A DNA stretch of 64,000 nucleotides, from contig OU744446.1 of NCBI GenBank assembly GCA_916610825.1, forward strand, positions 19,517,959-19,581,958, in the 5' to 3' direction. Below are positions 11,851-21,689 of the stretch, piece by piece (positions within the stretch are counted from its first letter, which is position 1; every line of letters begins with the position of its first letter). The DNA comes from Haliclystus octoradiatus. Taxonomy: Eukaryota; Cnidaria; Staurozoa; Stauromedusae; Haliclystidae. A model generated the notes under the pieces. It was not told the DNA's origin. It saw only the letters and a program-made list of their open reading frames with translations, and made no database searches. The position numbers were made by a program, and so were the translations under genes.

Positions 11851-12450
11851 GAGGTTGAAAATTATATTGAATCGTTCGTTAAAGATGTGCTGTCGTTGAA
11901 AAAGAGCGTTGTTGTGGCGAAGTCAATTCTTCTTGACTCAATAATAAAAAAAGATACACAGTCTGGTCAGGGTAAGGTTGATTTCTGGGGTCCTGAATCA
12001 GCCTATTTAATTAAATGTCTTGAGCCAGTTCATAATATAACAGTAAAGTTGTCATGTCCAAACTGTCTGCAACAGAAAAATTGGACAAACCTATCACAAT
12101 TGTTGTTGCATTCTCCACTTTCTCGTTCCTCACAAGACACTGAGAATGCTTTGAAATCTGCTTTAGTTACACCATGCAAAGACTGAAATTTGCTAATGGT
12201 TTTGGCTCATTACTATTTTACTGTCAATCATCCATGGATCCTGCCTATCCAATTGAATTGCAATGATCCAGCATTGATCCTGGATTTACCCAAATCCTTA
12301 ACGTTATTTGGCAATAGTTTCGAGCTAGGAGCAGTAACGCTGTCTGATGGCAAGCAATTTACAGCTGTATTATGGAAAGATGAAGTAATATATTATTACG
12401 ATGGGTTATGGAGTGGCCGCAGCTTTAGAACATTGATAAACAGTTTTTAG
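11851..12450 (+). pseudogene. Transposon-associated ORF, possibly ubiquitin-hydrolase-like
   Basis: Two adjacent frames (11887-12186 and 12190-12450). The first contains NITVKLSCPNCLQQKNW, with a CPNC pair. The second ends SFELGAVTLSDGKQFTAVLW followed by YYYDGLWSGRSF. The second resembles the C-terminal part of USP/UCH-type peptidases, where a G-x-H-(F/Y)-T-A-x-x box carries the catalytic His. Here that position reads GKQF, so the His appears to be Gln. The function is inference; the element association follows from the adjacent PHD and transposase remnants. Confidence 0.35.
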
Positions 12451-12459
12451 TAGGCAAAA

Positions 12460-13100
12460 CACCAAACTATGCTTTGTACTTTTAAAAAAATTAATCTATA
12501 ACTAACTTCTATATATCAATCTCCTAATATTGAATTTTAACTATTCTACTGTATCTACATATAATTATATAATATTATAATACATCTTGATTAATATTTT
12601 TCCAAGTTAAGCTATTGTAGTTTTCTTTTAAAATGATTGAGTAAGCTCCAATTTCATATTACTTGTATGCATAAAATTATCAATTAGAATATATCATTGC
12701 CTATAGTTTATTAGTCATGCTAAATCAATAGGTCGGTCCATCCACTCAAATTCGTGGATACACTTATATAGACGCTTAGAGTAATTTCGATTTATTTAAG
12801 AACTACCGAAAGTAACGGTATATATACAATATACAATTCAATGATATGTATATATGCACGCTTACACTATACACTATATATATACGCATATTCAAAGCAT
12901 ACATGTTTCTTTATAAGAAATCCAGTGAGACTAGGAGGGGAAGGAGTGCTATATAAACTCTTTGTCGGAAATACATACACACAATGTCACACATGTATTG
13001 ATTTTTTTTTAACTTAAAAAAAAGAAAAACCGCTGTAAGGAAAGGTTAGTCCCTTTCTCGCTTTCTTGAGAAAATTCTGACGTCATTCCTGAAGAAACCC
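12460..13100. other. No supported gene
   Basis: Very AT-rich; only short open frames. Confidence 0.55.
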
Positions 13101-13112
13101 TTTATCTGGCAG

Positions 13113-13132
13113 GGATGCCATATGGCATCAAA
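13113..13132. repeat. piggyBac subterminal palindrome, copy 1
   Basis: Contains the palindrome GATGCCATATGGCATC, preceded by CCCTTTATCTGGCAGG. The palindrome recurs near 13460 and 15903 and nowhere else that I found, so it marks the piggyBac element. Confidence 0.6.
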
Positions 13133-13457
13133 AAGTTTAAAAGCCTCTCTATCGATAACCTCTTTATCAATCCAGCTATCCCTTGGTGCATTGCAAGCCT
13201 TGAACTTCCTTGTTGTTTTCATATCAGTTGAATTTTGTTCAGAAGACGATGAAAATTTTGAGAGAAATTTTAAATTGCACCATTATTGATAAAAGGCGTT
13301 CTACTTTTACACAAAGTTTGGCTCTATTTGAATTCCTTCTTGGCAAAGATATCAGGTAGGCTACAATTTTCCTAGTTTCTTGTGATTGCTAGCAGTATTT
13401 AGAGCCATGTTTACCGTTCTTTGATATTGGCCTTCGAATGTTATGCCAAGAAATCTT

Positions 13458-13475
13458 TTTTGATGCCATATGGCA
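13458..13475. repeat. piggyBac subterminal palindrome, copy 2
   Basis: GATGCCATATGGCATC again, about 380 bp upstream of the transposase start. Confidence 0.6.
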
Positions 13476-13842
13476 TCACTGCCAAGTAATGGTTATAAAA
13501 CTTGGTAAATTTAGTGAGATATTGTTGTTTGTTATATTACTTATAGTTGTTGTTGTATTCGTTTCTACTATGTTATGTATATTCAAATGGTTGCTAGAAT
13601 CACTCCTAAGGCTGGATCAATATTTCCAAATATTCTGACCTTGTAGCAGGTCTGAATTTAACATGAACATGTTGGTAGATTAGAGATATATTTCAAAAAT
13701 TTAATATGGGTGTCAGTGCAAAATAAATTTGACATACCTCATGCACATTGGCCATCAAATGTAAAATAAGATAATGTGTGTATGTTTATTGTACCTTGCT
13801 GTTCATCCACTATCATTTGCACATATTTTTGTTTTACTAGCA

Positions 13843-15390
13843 ATGGATAAGAGAAGAAATCAGAGATTCAACGTTGAAGACGTGCTTCAGTCTATGATTG
13901 ATGGAAATGACTCTGACATATCACAGTTTAGCTCAGATGAAGATGATGATGAACCCCTGTGTCGATTGCCTGCGGACAATTGGGACGAGAATGATGACAT
14001 TGAGTTTGAGATGAGAAAATATCTTGAAGAGCGTAATGCATTAGAAGAAGAAGAAGATGAACCAAACGAGTCAGACGATGCGCAAAATGGATCTGAACAT
14101 GTATTCCGTTGGAGAAAGAAAGACATCCCACAGTCATCAAATGCGTTTGAAATGGAAGAAGATGACCTACCTGAGAACATGTTCTCCATCGACTTCTTCA
14201 GATTGTTTTTGACAGCAAGCTTGATTAATATTATCGTTGATCAAAGCAACTTATACTCTATGCAGATCACTGGTCTACCACTGTCAACAAATGGAGAAGA
14301 AATGGAGAAATTCATTGGCATGCACATCATGATGGGCATCATAAACTTGCCAGGCTATGCCCATTATTGGTCTCATGAACTAAGATATCCAAAGATTGCG
14401 GATGTTATAACGCTAAAAAGATTTGAAAAGCTTCGCAGATATCTGCATTTTGCAGACAATTCCACCTATGTTGCAACAAAACATGGAAAACTGTTCAAGA
14501 TACAACCAGTGCTTGATGCAATGAATGAGGAGTTTAAAAAAATCAAACCAGAGGAAAATCACTCTGTTGATGAGCAAATTATACCTGCCAAAACAAAGTA
14601 CAGTGGTATCAGGCAGTACAATCCAAAAAAGCCGATCAAATGGGGCTTCAAGAACCTGGTGAGGGCAGGTGCTTCTGGCTTCATGTATCAATTTTATCTG
14701 TACACTGGAAAAGATTCAGAACAATCATGCAGAAATGAATCCATTATTACTGAAACTGATTCTCAACCAGAAGCAGCCACTATTACCACTAACAATGATG
14801 CTAGCAGTCTTCAGAAATCTGCGCAGGTTGTTACCACCCTCTGCTTTGCTTTACCAGAAAACAAGAATCATAAGGTTTATTTTGATAACTGGTTTACAAC
14901 TCTTGATTTATTGCTACATTTGAAAAAACATTCAATTCACGGTTGTGGCACTCTGCGCAGTAATAGCTTGAAAGAATGCAAGCTGAGTAATGTGAAATAC
15001 ATGAAGAAGGAAGGACGTGGTTCCCTTGATTATAAGTCAGACTTGAATTCAGGTATCATTATTGCAAAATGGTACGATAACAATGCTGTACATATCGGGT
15101 CCCTTGTTGGTGTAAATCCTATTACTGAAATTGAGCGGTGGTGCCCAAAAGAGAAAATTGGAAAAAATATAAATTGCCCTCAAATTATCAAAAAGTATAA
15201 TGCTGGTATGGGTGGTGTTGACTTGGCTGACATGATGATCTCATTGTACAGGATAAGATATAAATCAAAGAGATGGTATTTGAAGATTTTCTGGCATTGT
15301 ATGGACATGGCTAAAGTCAATGCTTGGATTCTGTACAGACGTCATGCAACAAATAATGGTATACCTAAAAAGACCAGATGCCCTTGCTGA
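13843..15390 (+). CDS. piggyBac transposase (DDE_Tnp_1_7), main frame
   Basis: I place the start at MDKRRNQRFN (13843) because the upstream 23 codons are hydrophobic filler crossing an acceptor-like site (TTTTACTAG). An acidic N-terminal region (D/E runs, about residues 20-100) is followed by the catalytic domain. Blocks around SVDEQIIPAK, VYFDNWFTT and GGVDLADMM carry the three Asp residues expected of the piggyBac DDD triad. Downstream is KRWYLKIFWHCMDMA, also typical. The frame ends at TGA 15388-15390 with KKTRCPC. The true protein continues in another frame (next entry), so there is a one-base shift near 15375. Otherwise the gene looks intact, which points to recent activity. Members cut and paste at TTAA. 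Confidence 0.9.
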   Translation: MDKRRNQRFNVEDVLQSMIDGNDSDISQFSSDEDDDEPLCRLPADNWDENDDIEFEMRKYLEERNALEEEEDEPNESDDAQNGSEHVFRWRKKDIPQSSNAFEMEEDDLPENMFSIDFFRLFLTASLINIIVDQSNLYSMQITGLPLSTNGEEMEKFIGMHIMMGIINLPGYAHYWSHELRYPKIADVITLKRFEKLRRYLHFADNSTYVATKHGKLFKIQPVLDAMNEEFKKIKPEENHSVDEQIIPAKTKYSGIRQYNPKKPIKWGFKNLVRAGASGFMYQFYLYTGKDSEQSCRNESIITETDSQPEAATITTNNDASSLQKSAQVVTTLCFALPENKNHKVYFDNWFTTLDLLLHLKKHSIHGCGTLRSNSLKECKLSNVKYMKKEGRGSLDYKSDLNSGIIIAKWYDNNAVHIGSLVGVNPITEIERWCPKEKIGKNINCPQIIKKYNAGMGGVDLADMMISLYRIRYKSKRWYLKIFWHCMDMAKVNAWILYRRHATNNGIPKKTRCPC

Positions 15391-15701
15391 AGTTCTCAAT
15401 GGCAATTGCAAATTCCCTCATCTTCGAAAACAAAGAATCGCAATTGCCAAGGACAGCTGGAAGACCGACAAAAAGAAGGAGTATGGAAACTTCGGAGAAA
15501 AGGGGAAAGAAACCTGTAATTCCAACACCTGAAACTAGTGAGCGTTTCGATTGCGTTGGGCATTGGCCTGAAATCCGAAGTGATTCAAAAAGAAGATGTA
15601 GACTTTGTAAAGGATATTCTAGAGCGTATTGCATCAAATGTAACATCTGCCTTTGCCTTACTGGGATAAAAAACTGCTTTGTTGAGTTTCACTCGAAATA
15701 G
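15378..15701 (+). CDS. piggyBac transposase C-terminal part, shifted frame
   Basis: Continues the transposase after a single-base frame change. It begins MPLLKFSMAIANSL, as expected after the main domain, and ends with the Cys-rich zinc-binding tail of PGBD-type transposases: CRLCKGYSRAYCIKCNICLC, then CFVEFHSK. That tail binds the subterminal repeats in known piggyBac proteins. A very short intron is possible but no splice sites are visible, so a deletion or a sequencing error is more likely. Confidence 0.85.
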   Translation: MPLLKFSMAIANSLIFENKESQLPRTAGRPTKRRSMETSEKRGKKPVIPTPETSERFDCVGHWPEIRSDSKRRCRLCKGYSRAYCIKCNICLCLTGIKNCFVEFHSK

Positions 15702-15902
15702 ACGTTATGGTACTATAATTCGTCATGAAAAATTTTGGAAAATTTATGTCCAAGTCACCAATTTTTGACTTTAATGATTAATTGTTTACTTATATATCGT
15801 AGTTTACTGCTTATTTAATCATAATATTCACATTTGTTCCAGTTTTGAATTATATTTGTTCTCAAATAATTTACCGTGTTTCTTACCCCTTAGCCGGCAA
15901 CG

Positions 15903-15920
15903 ATGCCATATGGCATCAAA
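15903..15920. repeat. piggyBac subterminal palindrome, copy 3
   Basis: GATGCCATATGGCATC downstream of the transposase. A weak terminal match exists between ACCCTTTATCTGGC (13098) and the reverse complement of GCCGGATAACAGGGT near 16038-16052. I could not confirm flanking TTAA. Confidence 0.55.
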
Positions 15921-16059
15921 TTATTACGCAGCCTATTTTTAGAATTTAAATTTTTTTTTGGCTAGACTTACTATCAATAGGACATAGAGCTATGTTATGC
16001 AAAAAAATAATTTTTTTATAGTGGTATTTCATAATTCGCCGGATAACAGGGTAGGCTCC

Positions 16060-18290
16060 CGGTAGGCTACAATATAAATTTGGTTACAGTGAATACAGCT
16101 ATTCATATTATTTATTAATTGATTTACATTTTGATAAACACATCACATGGCTGCAGTTAGTAATCCTTTTTATAGACCCATATATGTTGAAAACCCTATT
16201 AATAAACGATAAACTTAAAACATAAAAGAAGCCTAAAACCATCCTCAAAATTCGGCCTTTCAAATGACACATCACTTGTCAAATTCTGTCCTATGATGAC
16301 AGAGAAGAGAACATCAAGGACGGGGACAGGCACACATAAATATAATTAAGGAAAATTTAAAATAGGATTTGTAGTGGTGCCACATAAGAACATGTAATTA
16401 TGGATCTGTGTTAACTTACAAAATATACCAAATACATTCAATCGAGAATCAATTCTGAACGAAATGAAATCAGCCATAGCTTTTAATTGAAATACAGATA
16501 ATTTATCTTGAACATACAGAGCGCGCTTACGCTGATCATATTCATTAATGATTTTTTATGAATAAACGCGTTTCTCTGTTGCTGTGCCTCGTTGTGAATT
16601 TGAAGGTAGAAATGTGTGAACGTTGAACTTTAGAAATTTGAGGTGTGAACGTTGAAGTTTAGCCCGCCGTCAAGACTACCGTCTCGTTTTGGACTTTTTT
16701 GGAAGGTGCAAACGTTGAACATTGAAGTTTAACGTTCGCAGTTTGAAACTTTGTCACTTCTAAGCATACTTTCTATTGTCCCGTCACAGCATGGGTTAGT
16801 CATCGGTTTAGATGCCTATCAGAAATTCCCAGTTTGTTATTGACTCAACACGGCAAAATCAACTCTTAAATTTCTTTAGCAAGTAAAGAATTGGATTGCA
16901 TTTTGCCATATAAATTGGCCAAGCTGTGTTTGTTATGCCCAATGTCTTATTTCTATCTTCTTTTGCCTTTTTCTAAAAGTCACGATCGGTCACCCTTTTA
17001 GACATACGTGACCGGTCACGGTCATGGTCACCCTTTTAGGCAGTCCCATGGCGTTCAGGAGAAAAAGTAAGATTTATCGCCTACGGAGATCGAATAAATA
17101 TGGTATTTGCAAGAACATTTAGAATGTCCAACCAACTCAAATTTAAACTTCAATGATGTTAGAAGGTGAATCTGTTAATGTTTATTGGCACGCTGAATTT
17201 GTAGGTCGGCATATGATTTATACCTCTGAGCTCCCTGACGACTTTTAAAATATCTGCCGGGCTCTCTGACCAGAATCTGAAAAGTTGTTGTTAGCTTCTG
17301 ACGTTTTTATCTAAGTATCCATCGAAGGTAACATTTAACAATGTATATCTATAGTTATGTAAAGAGGAGTGAGATCAATTTTTCTTCGATGTCATATATT
17401 TCAAGTTCTTCTCAGCCGTGCAAGATTTTATCAAATTTTGTCCCAGCCGCAGGGTTTTTATTTCGAAAAGTCATATTAGCCGCAGAGTTTACAAACTCTG
17501 CAGTCTGGATCATACTTACAAAACATTGAGTCTTACCTTGTAGAGTGTAGCCTTCAGTCTGAATAAGCCTTCGTGAATACACCGCAAGTAGTCATGTCAA
17601 TTACCCCAATCACCATACAGTTAGTTATCATTCTGAATTGACAAGTTTTACATATTCGTGTTGATATGTCGTCATAGTAATTAGTAGGAATTCAGTTTTA
17701 TATTTCTGTTTTTGCTGCTGACGCTGAGATGTCATTCGGAGGTGGCCTAGGGCGAGCCCGCTAAACGTCACTCTATAATGGCGCGAAATCATCTGATTAA
17801 AATTATGAATTTTAATGAATTTAAAGCCTTTCCATCAAACGTTTGCAATTTTAAGATGAAGACATTCGAGAAAAAGAGAAGAGAGTATTATGCTGGGAAA
17901 TCTGTCTCTTTTTTCATGTTTGATTTTTCCGATCTGCTTGATTAGCCAAAGCCAATGCTGGAGGTAATCTTCTTAATCTTCATAGTCTAAGTCAGCTGAG
18001 TTCTTTGCCTGCAACTGCAATTAGGGCCACCAGGCTATTATGATAGTTAACTGTTAAGTCCAATCTAATGGAGACATTTGATTTTGACTCAATAGGCCTA
18101 TACTGTTGCCCATCCGACAGTCCACTGGTGATGCCTAATAGGCCACCTATTTTCATGATACTATCCCTTCATTAATTGTATCAATTAAATTCTAATGTTG
18201 CAGGCTTGCAGCTGAATAATATTTTTGTATCTATCTAAACCTAGGCCTATACCCTAGTATAGGGCTTTTACGCATCCCAATTATCCCATA
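16060..18290. other. No supported gene; short tandem motifs
   Basis: Non-coding. A loose repeat of GTGAACGTTGAA(G/C)TTTAG lies at 16614-16735, and two copies of GGTCACCCTTTTAG at 16988-17039. No coding motifs. Confidence 0.5.
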
Positions 18291-18292
18291 CT

Positions 18293-18820
18293 CAGAGCTT
18301 CCAACCTTTGGAGTCTCGAAATAGGGAGGCTTGGATGCCGAAGGCATCATCCGCTAGGGGTGTCCGGGGGCATGCCCCCTCGGGAATATTTTTGAGCAGT
18401 TATGCCTAAATAGCAGCTAAAGCTGCAATCTGTTCGAAGTTTTGCAAAAATAGTCACCCAGAAATTCACTTAGTTGAATGACTTTGACAGCAAGAGGGAT
18501 TTAATTAGTCACATGGAGTAGTCACCAGGGCTTCAGGGACATTCAAAACGGCTACTAAAAACGGAGAAGAACGTAATGATTTATCGTAAGGCATTCCCAG
18601 CCTTCATTTCAGAATTTCAATGTCAAAACTGAATAGAAAAAGCGTACAAAATATTTTGTTACACAAATTTATATTATTTAAGCCATAATTTTGAAATATG
18701 ATAGACAACAACAATACAAACAGGTGAATTATCGGGAGAATTTGGGAGCAATCGGGAGAGCAGGAGTTTGCTTTCGAAAGCGGGAGACTCCTGATGAGAT
18801 CGGGAGGGTTGGAAGCTCTG
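18293..18820. mobile_element. Non-autonomous DNA element with 7-bp target duplication
   Basis: Begins CAGAGCTTCCAACC and ends GGTTGGAAGCTCTG, a perfect 14-bp inverted terminal repeat. The copies of CCATACT directly outside both ends look like a 7-bp target site duplication. Inside are GGATGCCGAAGGCATC, a G/C-rich hairpin (GGGGGCATGCCCCC) and repeated CGGGAGA motifs near the right end. There is no coding capacity. The superfamily is uncertain. Confidence 0.75.
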
Positions 18821-18839
18821 CCATACTTCTGTTCCATAA

Positions 18840-19800
18840 CAATACATAGGCTACCAGGGTCATGTAAGTAAATTTCTTGACTGATCTATAAGTCCCGCTT
18901 TGATATACCGCAATTTGACAAGCGGTAAGCGGGACTTATTCCCTTCGTACAGCGTTGTGCAGGATTCTGCACAACGGCATTCTGTTTGATCGTATTGTTC
19001 TGACAAATTATCACGCATTTGATGTACGCGGAAAGACAGGGTTCAACATTACGTAAATTAATGAAAGATGGAACATGCAAGCCAAAATAAAATGAATTAA
19101 ATCTATATGGAAACTTATGGTTATTAAATCAAGTCGATTAACTGATTGCTGTGAAAAATTACAAACTTATTTCAACATCATCAATTCATCATTCAAAATA
19201 CAGATGGCGAAATTATCTGTAAATGTTTTTACCCTTCAGGATTGTTTAAGATTGTATCATTGTGAATGCTTTGGGTTACCATCGAAAATTGAGCAGTTCC
19301 ATATCGTGTACAAGAGCAAGGGGAAGATTTATTCAGAATATAGCAACATTCAAGTGTAGTGTTTATCATTTCCACAATATTTCAATCTGTATTTCGATCT
19401 CCAACGAGCGCTCAAAAAGTTTGCAGTAAACAGCAGCGTTCGCTAAATCAATGACTTGCCAGAATCAGTAAGTTAGAATAATAAAATCAGTTTTCCAGTT
19501 TAATTAGCTCCAATACCCTGAATATGTATACAACAAGTGACTCAAGCCACTATTTCTGTCAAATATTTTAGCATCTTTTAAAATTTCAGGCTTATATATT
19601 TCACGATTCGTTCGCTGTTGACTGTTGACACCCTGGAATACTCAAATAAAACTACGTCATCGACGTGATTCTGTTGGCGGTTTCTATGTTTTCTAAAACA
19701 ATAGAATTGCCAAAGGACACAAGTCTCACTTACCAACATATCAAAATCGTCAAAGTAAAAGTGAGACTTGGGCAAGTCAAGTAAATTTCCAAATACGACT
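18840..19800. other. No supported gene
   Basis: Non-coding sequence with short frames on both strands. A GCGGTAAGCGGGACTTAT motif pairs with TAAGTCCCGCTTTGATATACCGC at 18890-18940, a local inverted repeat. Confidence 0.45.
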
Positions 19801-19808
19801 CCTGGCCC

Positions 19809-19950
19809 CTGACTGCATTGTTGCGCGGATGATATTTTGTATTTTAAAGAAGGTTTAGTACCAATTCAAGAAAAATGCGCGGGGAATATATTATACTATT
19901 ATACTATTATACTATTATATATATATTCACGACAAAAAATGCAGTCAGGT
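19809..19950. mobile_element. Short MITE-like element
   Basis: CCTGACTGCATT at the left and AATGCAGTCAGG at the right form an inverted terminal repeat. The core has four ATACTATT units. About 140 bp, non-coding. Confidence 0.5.
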
Positions 19951-20210
19951 CCTGGCCTGGGTCATCAATCTTAAATTTATATAATTCGTAAGGGACTCCT
20001 TGGGTAGCCTAGCTATGAAAAAGTCGCCAACATACGCCATTGTATGATTTTGTGTGCCCCGTTGCTATTTTCCCTGAAGTTTCACACATAATTTAAGCCT
20101 AGGTCATACGACTGCAGTTTTACAGTCGAGCCAAGCGATGAACCAAATAGAGAAAATTTGAAATTTGATCATTAAAACAATGAAATCTGCAGTGTCTGTA
20201 AACTGCATAC

Positions 20211-20352
20211 TTTTCACATAAATTTTCATACATTTTCACATGTTAACACAATTCCAGAAACTGTGCAATATTCGCGCCATCTAGCGTCACACATAGCGCT
20301 ACCTGATGAATCTAGACTGCATGACAGACAGACATTTGATCTGATAGACTGA
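20211..20352 (+). repeat. Inverted repeat A, left arm
   Basis: About 140 bp that matches the reverse complement of 21165-21312 along its whole length (shared cores TTCCAGAAA, GTGCAATATT, TAGACTGCAT, TTTGATCTGAT). The arms enclose about 0.8 kb of non-coding DNA, giving a fold-back element of roughly 1.1 kb. Confidence 0.65.
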
Positions 20353-21164
20353 TTGTATTTAGCGAGGAATTTTTGACATAAATCACCACGCTGTGTACTT
20401 CTTACAAAATAAATTGAGAAGTTCGGTTTACAACAGACTTCAATTACGTACATTCAATGTCTAGTGAAGTGGCACATTCGCTCAACTTGACCCTAATCAA
20501 CTTTGAGGTGATCGAATGACACTTCAATATTCCAAGTAATTTTGTAGTTTGCCAAAATAATACTGTTGGGATTTTCCAAATTTTTATAGTAATTTATATT
20601 GAAAACATTGACAAGGAAGTATACAAGGACTTAGGTGAACACCATTCTTCCAATATCAATGGGGGAAATTTTCAAATAATAATTTTCTTTTCCGGAGAAA
20701 TTCATAATAATATGGGAACTATTTTGTGCCATGTAAAACTATTTTCCACCAAGCGCTGCATTGTTTTCCCTATTTATAATATGTGGAATGTGTGAACAAC
20801 ACAGCTTGAATATCTGCAATCAAATTCTTATTTCTGAAAAAGCATAGGAATTTCTAACCATTGAAACCATGCGAGGCTATCATACAAAAATTAACAAATT
20901 TTAAATTCGTTATCATCTTTGTAGATCATATGAGTATATATAGCAAGGGTTTGTATGCAACCATATAACTTGAAAAGACTGAGTGTTGCAGTGGCAGCTT
21001 AACATCAAATTTACAATTTGACGTCGCAGTTGAGGGGAACGTCATGCAAAATGTTGAAACGTATGGTAATGTACTGTAAAGTGTTGAGGCATGCACAAAA
21101 CCAAGAACCATAGCCATTCAAAGTTCAATACATCATCATATTTATTTACACAAATCAATGTCTC

Positions 21165-21312
21165 ACAAGATACAATCAGATCAAATTTCTGTCTGCCGAT
21201 GCAGTCTAAAGTCATGAGGTAGCGTTACGTGTGACGTTAGATGTTGCAAATATTGCACGGCTTTCTGGAATGGCAGTAAAATGTGAAAATTTATGAAAAT
21301 GTATGTGAAAAC
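21165..21312 (-). repeat. Inverted repeat A, right arm
   Basis: Inverted partner of 20211-20352. Confidence 0.65.
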
Positions 21313-21362
21313 TAGGCAGGTACGCATGTAAGCATGTATAGTAGGGCAGCTAACGGAAATCT

Positions 21363-21686
21363 TACCGCAAATTGTGATACGAGTATAAATTTAGTATCAA
21401 ACGAAAGATAATCGTTTATACTTCAAATAGAGCCCGTGACCCCACCCAGATTCAGCCTGAGTGCCGAGAAAATGGCATCCAAAGTTTGGTTCCACCTACG
21501 TCCGTCTTGATAAAAAATTGCGAATGTGGTGAAATATTTTTGAGTAGAATATACATAATTGTTATTTTTATTATTGTAATGCTATTATTAAGACTCCCAC
21601 ATTCGTTCTGCAATGAAATTTTGTTTTTATCTATGGTATTGCGCAATTCTACAATTTGCGCATGCGCAGAGTCAATTTCTGAATTA
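21363..21686 (+). repeat. Inverted repeat B, left arm
   Basis: About 325 bp repeated in inverse orientation at 24455-24781. The shared parts include TACCGCAAATTGTGATACGA, GTTTGGTTCCACCTACGTCC and the palindromic GCGCATGCGC. Short frames in both arms are not genes; they translate the repeat. Confidence 0.75.
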
Positions 21687-21689
21687 CAT

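Noticed and set aside
13774..13842. N-terminal extension of the piggyBac frame
   Set aside because: Hydrophobic filler across an acceptor-like site; the family start fits MDKRRNQRF at 13843.
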